A DNA stretch of 64,000 nt from contig NZ_CP039252.1 of the NCBI RefSeq assembly GCF_004795855.1, positions 3,596,001 through 3,660,000 of the forward strand, written 5' to 3'. Both the position numbers and the translations under genes were made by a program. The stretch comes from Hydrogenophaga sp. PAMC20947 (GTDB taxonomy: Bacteria > Pseudomonadota > Gammaproteobacteria > Burkholderiales > Burkholderiaceae_C). Positions within the stretch are counted from its first letter, which is position 1. Each line of letters starts with the position of its first letter. The notes beneath the pieces were generated by a model, which worked only from the letters and a program-made list of their open reading frames with translations, was not told where the DNA came from and searched no databases. Positions 37,384 through 46,777 of the stretch are shown piece after piece.

Positions 37384-40300
37384 ATGCACCCCACCCCCCC
37401 AGCCGCCAAACCCGTGGCCACCCAGAAAATCTTCGGATTTCGCCGCCAGTACAACTCGTGGGTGGCGGATGAGACGATGGAGGACTACGCCTTGCGTTAC
37501 ACGCCGCGCAGCTTTCGCAAATGGAGCGAGTGGCGGGTAGCCAACACAGCATTTGGATCGCTGTCTTTTCTGGCGCTGGAAGCCATTGGTGGCGCCATCG
37601 CCATGAACTACGGCTTCACCAACGCGATGCTGGCCATCCTTGTGGTGGGCCTGATCATATTTTTCACCGGCCTGCCCATCGCCTATTACGCGGCGCGCTA
37701 TGGCCTGGACATGGACCTGCTCACCCGAGGCGCTGGCTTTGGCTACCTGGGCTCAACCATCACTTCGCTGATCTACGCGGTGTTCACGTTCATTTTCTTT
37801 GCGCTCGAGGCGGCCATCATGGCGCTGGCGGTGCAGATGGCCACCGGCTGGTCTTTGCCGGCGTGTTACATCGTCTCGGCCGTGGTCATCATTCCACTGG
37901 CCATTCGTGGCATCACCTTTTTGAGCAAACTGCAGGCCTGGACCCAGCCCCTGTGGTTGTTTCTTCTGCTGCTGCCCTTCGTTTGGCTCGCCATGGATCA
38001 GCCGCAGCTCTTCCGGGACTTTGCAGGGCTGTCAGGGCTCAAATCCGGCAGCAGCGACTTCCAGCCGTTGATGTTCGGTGCAGCGGCGGCGGTGATCTTT
38101 TCACTGGTGGTGCAAATTGGCGAACAGGTCGACTTCCTGCGCTTCTTGCCCGAGAGAAATGCAGAAAACCGCGTGCGCTGGTGGTTGGCGGTACTGGTGT
38201 CTGGCCCAGGCTGGATCGTGATGGGGATGTTGAAAATGGCTGGCGGCGCCTTTTTGGCATTTGCAGCCCTGCAGTTTGAGATTGCGCCGGAACGCGCGGC
38301 CGAACCCACCCAGATGTTCCTCGCTGGCTTCGCTCAGGTGGTGGGTCACTCGGGGTTGGCCATCGCGATGACCGTGGTGTTCGTGATCATTTCCCAGATC
38401 AAGATCAACGTCACCAACGCCTACGCTGGCTCACTGGCCTGGTCCAACTTCTTCGCACGCATCACGCGCAGCCACCCTGGGCGTGTGGTCTGGCTCGTGT
38501 TCAACGTGGTCATTGCACTGCTTTTGATGTTGCTTGGCGTGTTTGGGGGCCTGGAAAAGGTGCTGGCGCTTTACAGCAATGTGGCCATCGCCTGGGTCGG
38601 CGCGCTGGTGGCCGACCTGGTGATCAACAAACCCCTGGGTCTGAGCCCCAAAGGCATCGAGTTTCGTCGAGCCCATCTGTACGACTTCAACCCGGTGGGC
38701 ATGGTCTCAATGCTGGTCGCCACGGTGGTCGCCTGTGTGGCCTACACGGGGGCGCTCGGACCTGAGGCGGCGGCTTTCGCGCCGTTCATAGCGCTCGGAC
38801 TCGCCATCTTGCTGTCGCCCTTGCTGGCATGGGCAACGCAGGGGCGCTACTACCTGGCCAGGGCCAGCACCAGCGAATGGAGCCCGGGCCAGATGGTGCG
38901 CTGCGTGGTGTGCGAAAACGCTTTCGAATCGGAAGACATGGCATCGTGCCCGGCCTACCAGGCGCCCATTTGTTCGCTGTGCTGCTCGCTGGAATCGCGG
39001 TGCCATGATCGCTGCAAAACCAACTCCCGGGCTGTCGATCAATTGCGCGGATGGCTGGTCGCCTGGCTGCCGAACCGCATCGCAGCCCGCGTCAATTTTC
39101 GCGTGGGACACTACCTGCTGGTGTTCATATCCATCGGCTCGATCGTGGCACTGCTGATGGGGATGGTGTATGTGCAAGAGAGTCTTCAGACGCCGGGCGA
39201 AGTACTCCACACCCCTTTTCTGAAAATCTTCGCCTTGCTGCTGGTTCTGGCGGCTGTGTGCGCCTGGTGGGTGGTGCTCACCACCGACAGTCGGCGCATG
39301 GCGCAGGACGAGTCTGAGCGGCAAACCCAATTGCTGATGCTGGAAATCGACGCCCACAAACACACCGACGCCGAACTGCAGGCGGCCCGGGACCGAGCGG
39401 AATCCGCAAGCCAGGCCAAGACACGGTATGTGGCCGGCATGACACATGAGCTGCGCACGCCCCTGACCAGCATCCTGGGCTATGCACAGATTCTGCTCAA
39501 GAGCGACGACATCTCCATCTGGACGCGCGAGAGGATCGCCACCATGCAGCGTTCCGGGCAGCACATGCACGCGCTCATCGACGGTTCGCTCGATCTCGCG
39601 CGCATCGAGGCCGGCCGCCTGAAGCTGGACACGGCGCCCATGCCTTTCGGACCCTTCTTGCAAGACATGGAACGCATGATTCGGCCCCAGGCCGAGGCCA
39701 AAAACTTGCGCTTCGTGTTGCGCCACCAGGGCGAAATGCCCAACTGGATTCGCGGCGATGCCAAGCGGCTTCGCCAAATCTTGATCAACCTGCTGAGCAA
39801 CGCCGTGCGCTTTACCGAGCGAGGCGAAGTTCGATTGATTTTCGATTTTCGACAACAGGTCACCCGCATCGACGTGGAAGACACCGGCATCGGGATTGCC
39901 GAGCAGGATCAAAAGCGCATTTTTCTGCCTTTTGAGCGCGGCAGCGGCGGCCGTCGCGCCACGAGCGCAGGAACCGGATTGGGCCTGACGATCACCCATT
40001 TGCTCACCGACATGATGGGCGGCGAATTGACCTTGCGCAGCCTCACGGGCGAAGGATCCACGTTCAGCCTGCGCCTCTATTTGCCCAGCGTCGAACCCGA
40101 CCCAGAAAGACAAGGCCTTCCGCTGCTCGATCTGCACAGCGTGACAGGGCACGCTGGACCACCCAGGCGAATCCTGGTGGTGGACGATCAAGCGGTACAC
40201 CGGCAATTGTTGGCCGGTTTGTTGGTGCCACTGGGGTTTGTGATCGAGGAAGCGGCCAGCGGCTTGGAGTGCCTGGAAATTCTGGAACGGCAATTGCCTG

Positions 40301-40812
40301 ACCTGCTGTTGCTCGACATCACCATGGACGGACTTGATGGCTGGCAAACTGCGCAAGCCGTTCGAGAGCATGTAACGCCACACCGGCTGCCGATTGTTTT
40401 CGTTTCGGCCAACCAATTTGACAACCAGCCCGAGCGCCTGCTGGCTCAGGGCTGCCAGGGTTTCGTGGGAAAGCCCCTGATGGAGTCCGAGTTGCTCGAA
40501 ACACTCCGGCGCACGCTCGATCTGACATGGATCCGGGCTCTGCCAGAAACAACCGCACATGAACAGGCGGCCGCCGAGGCCCATGCACCCAGCGTATTGC
40601 CCGACGACCTTCGGGATGAGCTCAGAAGCCTGGCACACAAGGGCCAGGTTTCGGGTTTGCGCAAGCGGTTGCAGGATGCCGTGGTCCAGTTCCCCGACCA
40701 CGCCGGCACGCTCAGCATACTGAAAGCTCACGCCGACTCCCTGGATTTCCAGCAGATTCTCGCCCTTCTAATCGACTCAACTGAGCCCGCCAACCATGTC
40801 GACACCGCTTGA
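37384..40812 (+). CDS. NCS1-permease/histidine kinase/receiver fusion sensor
   Basis: A protein of about 1,142 residues. Residues about 15-495 form an NCS1 (purine-cytosine/allantoin permease-like) transporter with some eleven helices. A Cys-rich module (eight Cys, residues 507-544), two more TM helices near 575-640 and a short coiled coil follow. Next is a HisKA/HATPase kinase with His688 (HELRTPL), N-box LINLLSNAVRF, G1 DTGIGI and G2 GTGLGLTI. A receiver with Asp978 (LLDITMDGLDGW) and a helical tail end the protein. It probably senses, and may transport, a nitrogen compound and signals to the overlapping response-regulator gene. An in-frame TTG at 37372 is a less likely start. Confidence 0.9.
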   Translation: MHPTPPAAKPVATQKIFGFRRQYNSWVADETMEDYALRYTPRSFRKWSEWRVANTAFGSLSFLALEAIGGAIAMNYGFTNAMLAILVVGLIIFFTGLPIAYYAARYGLDMDLLTRGAGFGYLGSTITSLIYAVFTFIFFALEAAIMALAVQMATGWSLPACYIVSAVVIIPLAIRGITFLSKLQAWTQPLWLFLLLLPFVWLAMDQPQLFRDFAGLSGLKSGSSDFQPLMFGAAAAVIFSLVVQIGEQVDFLRFLPERNAENRVRWWLAVLVSGPGWIVMGMLKMAGGAFLAFAALQFEIAPERAAEPTQMFLAGFAQVVGHSGLAIAMTVVFVIISQIKINVTNAYAGSLAWSNFFARITRSHPGRVVWLVFNVVIALLLMLLGVFGGLEKVLALYSNVAIAWVGALVADLVINKPLGLSPKGIEFRRAHLYDFNPVGMVSMLVATVVACVAYTGALGPEAAAFAPFIALGLAILLSPLLAWATQGRYYLARASTSEWSPGQMVRCVVCENAFESEDMASCPAYQAPICSLCCSLESRCHDRCKTNSRAVDQLRGWLVAWLPNRIAARVNFRVGHYLLVFISIGSIVALLMGMVYVQESLQTPGEVLHTPFLKIFALLLVLAAVCAWWVVLTTDSRRMAQDESERQTQLLMLEIDAHKHTDAELQAARDRAESASQAKTRYVAGMTHELRTPLTSILGYAQILLKSDDISIWTRERIATMQRSGQHMHALIDGSLDLARIEAGRLKLDTAPMPFGPFLQDMERMIRPQAEAKNLRFVLRHQGEMPNWIRGDAKRLRQILINLLSNAVRFTERGEVRLIFDFRQQVTRIDVEDTGIGIAEQDQKRIFLPFERGSGGRRATSAGTGLGLTITHLLTDMMGGELTLRSLTGEGSTFSLRLYLPSVEPDPERQGLPLLDLHSVTGHAGPPRRILVVDDQAVHRQLLAGLLVPLGFVIEEAASGLECLEILERQLPDLLLLDITMDGLDGWQTAQAVREHVTPHRLPIVFVSANQFDNQPERLLAQGCQGFVGKPLMESELLETLRRTLDLTWIRALPETTAHEQAAAEAHAPSVLPDDLRDELRSLAHKGQVSGLRKRLQDAVVQFPDHAGTLSILKAHADSLDFQQILALLIDSTEPANHVDTA

Positions 40813-41707
40813 ACCCGCCCCTTTTGAGGCCATGCAACCCGTCATCCTGGTGGTGGAGGATGCACCCGATACCTTGCGCCTGCTGTGTGACGCACTGATC
40901 ACAGAGGGCTACGAGGTCGTGGCGGCGCGCGACGCAGCCGAAGCGATTGAGCGCCTGGAGGTCACCGTCCCTGACGGGGTTCTGCTTGACGCCGTGATGC
41001 CCGGGCTCGATGGTTTTGGCTTGTGCCAAAGAATCAAAGCCACGCCAGCATGGTCCCATGTACCGGTGCTGTTCATGACGGGCCTGTCTGACACCGATCA
41101 GATCATTCGCGGCTTTGCGTCAGGCGCGGTGGACTATGTGGTCAAACCTTTGCGCCTGCCCGAAGTGATGGCACGGCTGGCGACGCATGTGCGCAATGCG
41201 CGGGTGGCACGGCTGGCACAGGCCGCGGTGGATGTGGCGGGCATGGGCACCGTTCTGCTTGACACCTTGGGTCGTCCTGCATGGCTTTCGCCCCAGGTCT
41301 CTGAATGGCTGGATCAGGCATTCGGAACGGGTGTCCATGAGCGCAAGGCCGCGCAACAGTGGCTGACCGAGGCGCGCCAGGGTGGAGAGGCCAGCGTGCC
41401 GATGGGGTTGAACGGGCGTTTGGTGGCCCGGCATATTGGCCAAGGCGGTTTGGGCGAATCCATGTTGTTGCTGGCGCAAACCCAGTCCGACAACGCAGCC
41501 ATCCAGCGGTTGCGGGAGATCGCGCTCACGCCCAGGGAGACCGAGGTGCTGTCGTGGTTGGCCAAGGGAAAAACCAATCGCGACATCGCTGACATCCTGG
41601 GCATGAGCCACCGGACGGTCAACAAACATCTGGAACACGTTTTTGAGAAACTCGGCGTTGAAACGCGGTCGGCTGCGGCGGCGATCGCAGGCAAGCTGCT
41701 CCCTTAA
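40796..41707 (+). CDS. LuxR-family response regulator
   Basis: A 303-residue regulator. It has an N-terminal receiver with the acidic pair in VVEDA, phosphoacceptor Asp65 (LLDAVMPGLDGF), and Lys in VVKPLRLPE. A middle PAS-like segment of about 100 residues (GMGTVLLDTLGRPAWLSPQV) follows, then a C-terminal LuxR/NarL HTH (LTPRETEVLSWLAKGKTNRDI, RTVNKHLEHVFEKLGVETR). It starts 17 bp inside the 3' end of the kinase gene, so the two are translationally coupled partners. Likely target: the divergent amide operon through the palindrome at 37304-37349. The stop overlaps the convergent RlmN-like gene by 4 bp. Confidence 0.9.
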   Translation: MSTPLEPAPFEAMQPVILVVEDAPDTLRLLCDALITEGYEVVAARDAAEAIERLEVTVPDGVLLDAVMPGLDGFGLCQRIKATPAWSHVPVLFMTGLSDTDQIIRGFASGAVDYVVKPLRLPEVMARLATHVRNARVARLAQAAVDVAGMGTVLLDTLGRPAWLSPQVSEWLDQAFGTGVHERKAAQQWLTEARQGGEASVPMGLNGRLVARHIGQGGLGESMLLLAQTQSDNAAIQRLREIALTPRETEVLSWLAKGKTNRDIADILGMSHRTVNKHLEHVFEKLGVETRSAAAAIAGKLLP

Positions 41708-42744
41708 GAACGATCGATCTGAATCGCGATGGACTTCTTGTGCAGCGGCAGCGCTGCCCGCGCCCGAAGCTGCCCGCAACCGCCGTCCACATCCTGTCCG
41801 GCCGACTGGCGCAGCTTGGTGAGGACGCCGCGTTGGTGCAAGCGGCGCGCGATGCCGGCGGCCTTCTCCCCGCTGGGTCGTTGGAAAGGCAGCTCGGGCA
41901 CGGCGTTGTAGGGGATCATGTTGAGAATGGCGTATTTGCCCGTCAGCAGCCGCACGATACCCTCGATCTCGTCGTCGCCATCGTTGATGCCCTCCATCAG
42001 CGTCCACTGGTACTGGATGGGGTAATCGGTCGCGCGTGCGTAGGCTTCGCCCAGCTCAACCAGGGCTTCTGGCGTCAAGCGCGGCGCGCGCGGCAGCAGT
42101 TTTTCGCGCAGGTCGGCTTTGGTGGTGTGCAGGGAAATCGCCAGTGCCGGCTTGACGCGCCCGGCCGGCAAGGCTTCAAAAACCCGCGCATCGCCCACGG
42201 TGGAAAACACCAGGCTCTTGTGGCCGATGTTGCCCACCGTGCCCAGCAGGTCGATGGCCTCCATGACGTTGTCCAGGTTGTGCGCGGGTTCGCCCATGCC
42301 CATGAAGACCACCTTCTTCACCGGTCGCATGCGGCGCGCCAGCGCCACCTGGGCCACAATTTCGGCGCTGCCCACCTGGCGAATCAGGCCGGTGGTCCCG
42401 GTCATGCAAAACACACAGCCCACCGCGCAGCCCACCTGGGTTGACACACACAGACCGCCCCTGGGCAGCAGCACGCTCTCTACCATCTGCCCGTCGCCCA
42501 GCTTCACCAACAGGCGCGACGAGCCGTCCTCACCAGGATGTTCGCTGTGCAGTGCGCCGAGGGCTGCCAGCTCGGCTTCAACTTCCGGCATCGCGTTCAC
42601 CAGGGTGTGGGGCAGGAAATGCTCAAGCTCGCGCTGGCCGCTGCGCTGGGGCAGGGCCAGACTCCACAGGCGCAGAACACGCTGCTGGTGGCGGGGGTTG
42701 GCGCCGAGCACGGCCAAGCGCTCGCGCAGGGATGAAAGGCGCAT
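41704..42744 (-). CDS. RlmN/Cfr-family radical SAM RNA methyltransferase-like protein
   Basis: A 346-residue radical SAM enzyme with the cluster motif CAVGCVFCMTG near residue 105, GMGEPAHNLDNV near 150, and the C-terminal methyl-carrier Cys in DVDGGCGQL near 325. These match RlmN/Cfr, which methylate A2503 of 23S rRNA (RlmN also acts on tRNA). It differs from the standard RlmN N-terminus and may be the paralogue found in several Burkholderiales beside a canonical rlmN elsewhere. The ATG at 42744 was chosen because the earlier in-frame region is not conserved-looking. Confidence 0.85.
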   Translation of the reverse strand: MRLSSLRERLAVLGANPRHQQRVLRLWSLALPQRSGQRELEHFLPHTLVNAMPEVEAELAALGALHSEHPGEDGSSRLLVKLGDGQMVESVLLPRGGLCVSTQVGCAVGCVFCMTGTTGLIRQVGSAEIVAQVALARRMRPVKKVVFMGMGEPAHNLDNVMEAIDLLGTVGNIGHKSLVFSTVGDARVFEALPAGRVKPALAISLHTTKADLREKLLPRAPRLTPEALVELGEAYARATDYPIQYQWTLMEGINDGDDEIEGIVRLLTGKYAILNMIPYNAVPELPFQRPSGEKAAGIARRLHQRGVLTKLRQSAGQDVDGGCGQLRARAALPLHKKSIAIQIDRS

Positions 42745-42869
42745 AGGGAGGATTGTCGCCCCCCTTCGGGGATCAAAGATCGGTCGGGCCCGGGGGTTGG
42801 TTGAGAACCGCCCTTCGCTCACAGGGTGTACTTCATCGGCAGACAATGTGCTCCCTGAGGAGCGCCCAC

Positions 42870-43742
42870 ATGAAAACCCTGTCTTCCATTCAACGCAACC
42901 CCGACGGCCATTGGGTCGGCGACGGTTTCCCGGTGCGCAGTGTCTTTTCGTACCAGGACGACCCGCTCACGTTCTCGCCCTTTCTGCTGCTCGACCACGC
43001 CGGGCCAACCCGGTTCGAACCCACGACCGAGCGCCGGGGGGTGAGCCAGCATCCGCACCGGGGCTTTGAAACGGTCACCCTCGTGTACGAAGGCGAGGTA
43101 TCCCACCGCGATTCCAGTGGCGGCGGAGGCACCATCGGTCCCGGTGGTGTGCAATGGATGACCGCAGCGGCGGGCATCGTGCACGAAGAATTTCATGGTG
43201 AGGCATTCGCTCGCGAAGGCGGCCGGTTTGAGATGGTGCAGCTCTGGGTCAACCTGCCCGCCGCGGACAAGATGAAACCGCCCGCCTACCAAGGCATTTC
43301 AGTCGGGCAAACCCCCACGGTGAACCTGCTGAACCCGCAGGGCACCGTGGCAGGCACGGCGCGCCTGATCGCGGGTGAGCTGCTGGGCCAGAAAGGCCCG
43401 GCCCGCACCTTTTCACCCATGCAAGTCTGGGACTTGCGGCTCACAGCCGGTCAAACCGTGCACCTGCCCGCCCCGGAAGGCCACACCACGGTGCCGCTGG
43501 TGTTGCACGGTCGTGTGCGCACGGACAGCGGCGAGGAGGCAACCGATGCCGAGATGATGGTCTTCACACGTGAGGGCGATGGCGTCACACTCGAGGCCAT
43601 CACCGATGCCACGGTGTTGTGGCTGAGCGGTGAGCCCATCCATGAGCCGGTGGTGGGCTACGGGCCCTTCGTCATGAACACCGAGGCTGAGATCCACCTG
43701 GCTTTTGCCGACTTTCAAAGTGGGCGAATGGGGAGGCTTTGA
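42870..43742 (+). CDS. Pirin family protein (first of a tandem pair)
   Basis: A 290-residue bicupin with the pirin motifs FLLLDHAGPTRFEP near residue 35, the metal-binding HPHRGFETVTLVYEGEVSHRDS near 60, and GGVQWMTAAAGIVHEE near 95. Pirins bind Fe(II) through three His and one Glu, and some have quercetin dioxygenase activity. GAGG lies 9 bp before the ATG. A second pirin gene follows after a dispersed repeat. The two differ considerably, so this is an old duplication. Role unknown, possibly redox or flavonoid-type substrate oxidation. Confidence 0.88.
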   Translation: MKTLSSIQRNPDGHWVGDGFPVRSVFSYQDDPLTFSPFLLLDHAGPTRFEPTTERRGVSQHPHRGFETVTLVYEGEVSHRDSSGGGGTIGPGGVQWMTAAAGIVHEEFHGEAFAREGGRFEMVQLWVNLPAADKMKPPAYQGISVGQTPTVNLLNPQGTVAGTARLIAGELLGQKGPARTFSPMQVWDLRLTAGQTVHLPAPEGHTTVPLVLHGRVRTDSGEEATDAEMMVFTREGDGVTLEAITDATVLWLSGEPIHEPVVGYGPFVMNTEAEIHLAFADFQSGRMGRL

Positions 43743-43743
43743 C

Positions 43744-43826
43744 GCCCCCGCGTCGCCTTCGGTGCCTCCCCCAAGGGTCGGCGCTGGTGGCCCGGCAAAG
43801 CCGGCTCCACGGCGCCCTGGAATTGG
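43744..43826 (+). repeat. Dispersed intergenic repeat, copy D
   Basis: This lies between the two pirin genes and starts right after the first stop codon. It has the family order CCCCCAAGGGTCGGCGCTGG, CCGGCAAAGCCGG and CCACGGCGCCCTGGAAT. It is the most divergent copy in the window, but the hairpin core GGCAAAGCC is unchanged and the spacing to flanking blocks is kept. Confidence 0.65.
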
Positions 43827-43873
43827 CGTTAGCGCACAATTTGGCGTGGAACCTGAACACAAAGGAGGACACG

Positions 43874-44743
43874 ATGCTGGAAATGGTGATCAACGCTCGA
43901 GCGGCCGATCTGGGTCACGGGCTTATGGTGCGTCGTGTTCTGCCGTTTGCCAAGCGCCGCAGCATCGGCCCGTTTGTTTTCCTCGACCACGCAGGCCCGG
44001 TGCCATTGCCAGCCGAGTACTCGCGGGCAGCCGACGTGCGGTCGCATCCGCACATCGGCCTGTCCACGGTGAGCTACCTGCTGAGCGGCCAGATCACCCA
44101 CCGCGACAGCCTCGGCACGCTGCAAGTCATCCGGCCAGGCGAGGTCAACTGGATGACGGCCGGGCGCGGCATTTCGCACTCCGAGCGCTTCACCTACCCC
44201 GATTCGTACGCCGACGGTGGGCTCGAACTGATGCAGCTCTGGGTCGCTCTGCCAGAAGCCGACGAGGAAACGGAACCCGCCTTCACCCACTACCCCGCCC
44301 ATGAGCTGCCGGTGCTGGAGCGGAGCGGCGTCTGGATGCGGCTGGTGGCGGGCAGCGCCTATGGCGAGACCAGCCCGGTTCGCACGCATTCGCCGCTGTT
44401 TTACCTGCACACAGAATGGCAGGCGGGTGCCAGTCTGGCCTTGCCCGGCGGGTACCGGGAACAGGCTGGGTATGTGGCAAAAGGCGAGATCGAGCATGCT
44501 GGCGAGGTCTACCGGCCCGGCCAATTGCTGGTGTTCGGTGACGACACCAAGGCCACGCTCACCGCCCGAACCAACGCCACGCTGATGCTCTTTGGCGGCG
44601 ATCCGCTGGGCGAACGCCACCTCTTCTGGAACTTCGTGTCATCGAGACCCGAACGCATTGAGCAGGCCAAGGCCGACTGGCAAGCAGGCCGTTTCAAACT
44701 GCCTCCGGACGACCGGGACGAGTTCATTCCCTTGCCCGGCTGA
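43874..44743 (+). CDS. Pirin family protein (second of a tandem pair)
   Basis: A 289-residue pirin with FVFLDHAGPVPLP near residue 35, HPHIGLSTVSYLLSGQITHRDS near 60 and GEVNWMTAGRGISHSE near 95, so all four metal ligands are present. AAAGGAGG precedes the ATG at 43874. The long in-frame extension upstream is repeat DNA and is not part of the protein. It is probably co-transcribed with the first pirin gene despite the repeat between them. Confidence 0.88.
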   Translation: MLEMVINARAADLGHGLMVRRVLPFAKRRSIGPFVFLDHAGPVPLPAEYSRAADVRSHPHIGLSTVSYLLSGQITHRDSLGTLQVIRPGEVNWMTAGRGISHSERFTYPDSYADGGLELMQLWVALPEADEETEPAFTHYPAHELPVLERSGVWMRLVAGSAYGETSPVRTHSPLFYLHTEWQAGASLALPGGYREQAGYVAKGEIEHAGEVYRPGQLLVFGDDTKATLTARTNATLMLFGGDPLGERHLFWNFVSSRPERIEQAKADWQAGRFKLPPDDRDEFIPLPG

Positions 44744-44881
44744 GACACCACCCTGCCTTGTGAAGAACAACTGAGTGTCCCCATCCCTGTAATACATCAC
44801 ATAACCCCCAGAAGAACCAGCGCACAATGACAGTTTGTTGCTGCTCTAGGTCAAAACGGCTCACCGCCCAACCCACTCTAC

Positions 44882-45511
44882 ATGTCCCTGATCGACAAGC
44901 TATTTGGCTCCGCACGCGAAAGCGATGCCCCCGAAACACGCCTGCCCGCCGAACGCAAGGCTCAGGTAGATGGCTCGCTCAGCGCCCATGCTGCCGCGCT
45001 GCTGTTGCGTGCGCCCACCGCGCTCATGCAACTCAGCGAAGTCGAAGCGCTGACCGTGGTGGGCTTTATGCGCCCGAGACAGTTTGCTGCGGGCACCACC
45101 ATCATTCGACAAGGCGAAGCGGCCGATACCGGCTTCATGGTGCTGGTGCTCAGCGGCGAGATCACGGTGGAGACCCTGATGGCCAGCCGCGTCAACCCGG
45201 CCACGGTGACCGTGCTGGGGCCCGGCAGCCTGATCGGCGAGATGGCGCTGGTCGACGGCGGCGCGCGCTCGGCTTCCTGCACCGCCAGCTCCGATGTGCG
45301 CTGCGCCGTGCTCACCCGCAGCGCGCTCGAAACCCTGACCACCGAGCAGCCCGTCATCGCTGCCAAGCTCATGACTGCGGTGGCCCAGCGGCTGGCCGAG
45401 CGCCTGCGCGAAAGCAGCCACAAGCTGCAGGTCTACAGCAGGCTGGTGCACACCATGCAACAGGAAATCGACGCGCTGATGCCCACCCCCGACCGGCGCC
45501 TGAAAGGCTGA
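44882..45511 (+). CDS. Cyclic nucleotide-binding-domain protein without a DNA-binding domain
   Basis: A 209-residue protein with one cNMP-binding beta-roll (FAAGTTIIRQGEAADTGFMVLVLSGEI near residue 68, LGPGSLIGEMALVDGGARSASC near 118). The phosphate-binding cassette keeps GEMALVDGGARSA. The C-terminus is a helical segment rather than a winged helix, so it is not a Crp/Fnr transcription factor. A sensor or adaptor role is likely. It stands alone between the pirins and the ketopantoate-reductase-like gene. Confidence 0.7.
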   Translation: MSLIDKLFGSARESDAPETRLPAERKAQVDGSLSAHAAALLLRAPTALMQLSEVEALTVVGFMRPRQFAAGTTIIRQGEAADTGFMVLVLSGEITVETLMASRVNPATVTVLGPGSLIGEMALVDGGARSASCTASSDVRCAVLTRSALETLTTEQPVIAAKLMTAVAQRLAERLRESSHKLQVYSRLVHTMQQEIDALMPTPDRRLKG

Positions 45512-45778
45512 AGCAGCGAAGACTCAAAACGACGGCTGTCCCGAAATAGAAGCGTGCCTGAACGCCTGCCCCGCCTAAACCCGAATCGGATAATGTGCGA
45601 GGGAGTCACGGGTCAAGGAGAAAAGCGGCAAGCCGAAGGAAAACCCGCCTTGTCGTCATCATGACTGACACCTTCTACCCCTGGTCCCATGCTAGAGCCT
45701 CACTCTCCATGCCTCGCTGCCCGCCACCCATGACCCTACCGCTTCCCCGTTGCGCCTCAGTGCCCACCCCATCCGACC

Positions 45779-46771
45779 ATGAGCCCGCCTGACCCTTCTG
45801 CTATCGCATCAGCGCCCGGCCCTGTGTGGGTGATGGGCGCTGGCAGTGTGGGTTGCTACGTGGGGGGTTGCTTGCAGGCGGCAGGGGTCACGGTCGAATT
45901 CATTGGGCGCCCCCGGGTACTGCAGGCCCTGCGGACCCACGGACTGCACCTCACCGATCTGGACGGGGGGGACCAGCGCATCGCGCCCAGTGCGCTGCGC
46001 CTGCATGAAGATGTGCCGGGAGGCCCCACCCCACCAGCGCTGGTCCTGTTGTGCGTCAAGAGTCCAGCCACGGCTGAGGCTGCTCGCCAACTGGCCAGCC
46101 GCTTGCCCTCCCACACGCTGGTGCTGTCGTTGCAAAACGGCCTTCGCAACACGCAAGCGGCGCGCAGCGCGGCGCCCAGACTCCACGTTGTGCCCGGCAT
46201 GGTGCCGTACAACATCGCTGAGCTGAACCCTGGCCACTACCACCGTGGCACCACGGGCCAACTGGCCGCGCAAGACACCGCTGCACTGAGTGCCTGGTCC
46301 CGCGTTTTTGCCGGGGCAGGCATTGCGCTGGACCTGCACACCGACCTCAAACCGGTGCAATGGGGCAAGCTCCTGCTCAACCTCAACAACCCCGTGAATG
46401 CCTTGTCTGGCCTGCCTTTGCTGGCCGAGTTGCTGACCCCCGTCCACCGGCGGCATTTTGCGGCTCTGATGCAAGAAGCGCTGGGCCTCTTGAAGGCCGC
46501 AGGCATTCAACCGGCTCAGATCACACCCCTGCCCTGGGCCGTGCTGGTGCGCGTGCTGCAATTGCCCACACCGCTGTTCCGGCTGGTCGCCGCGCGCATG
46601 CTGCGCATCGACCCGAAAGCCCGCTCCAGCATGGCCGACGACCTGGCCCTGGGCCGCTCCACCGAAATCGACGCCCTGAGTGGCGAGGTGGTGCGCCTGG
46701 CTTCATCGCTGGGCCTGCGCGCGCCGCTCAATGAAGCCATCGTGACCCGTATCCGCGCACTGCAAGGCTGA
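45779..46771 (+). CDS. 2-dehydropantoate 2-reductase family protein
   Basis: A 330-residue Rossmann-fold reductase. The N-terminal nucleotide-binding motif is VMGAGSVGCYVGG near residue 18. The catalytic/substrate features are LCVKSPAT, SLQNGLRN, the catalytic-Lys region KPVQWGKLLLNLNNPVNALSG near 200, and a terminal SSMADDLALGRSTEIDALSGE. KPR/PanE reduces ketopantoate to pantoate with NADPH for coenzyme A synthesis; many paralogues act on other 2-oxo acids. It ends 6 bp before the convergent terC. Confidence 0.85.
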   Translation: MSPPDPSAIASAPGPVWVMGAGSVGCYVGGCLQAAGVTVEFIGRPRVLQALRTHGLHLTDLDGGDQRIAPSALRLHEDVPGGPTPPALVLLCVKSPATAEAARQLASRLPSHTLVLSLQNGLRNTQAARSAAPRLHVVPGMVPYNIAELNPGHYHRGTTGQLAAQDTAALSAWSRVFAGAGIALDLHTDLKPVQWGKLLLNLNNPVNALSGLPLLAELLTPVHRRHFAALMQEALGLLKAAGIQPAQITPLPWAVLVRVLQLPTPLFRLVAARMLRIDPKARSSMADDLALGRSTEIDALSGEVVRLASSLGLRAPLNEAIVTRIRALQG

Positions 46772-46777
46772 TCCAGC

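Noticed and set aside
38707..40731. A 674-codon frame antisense to the sensor kinase
   Set aside because: The sense strand encodes an intact kinase and receiver with all catalytic motifs; the antisense product shows none.
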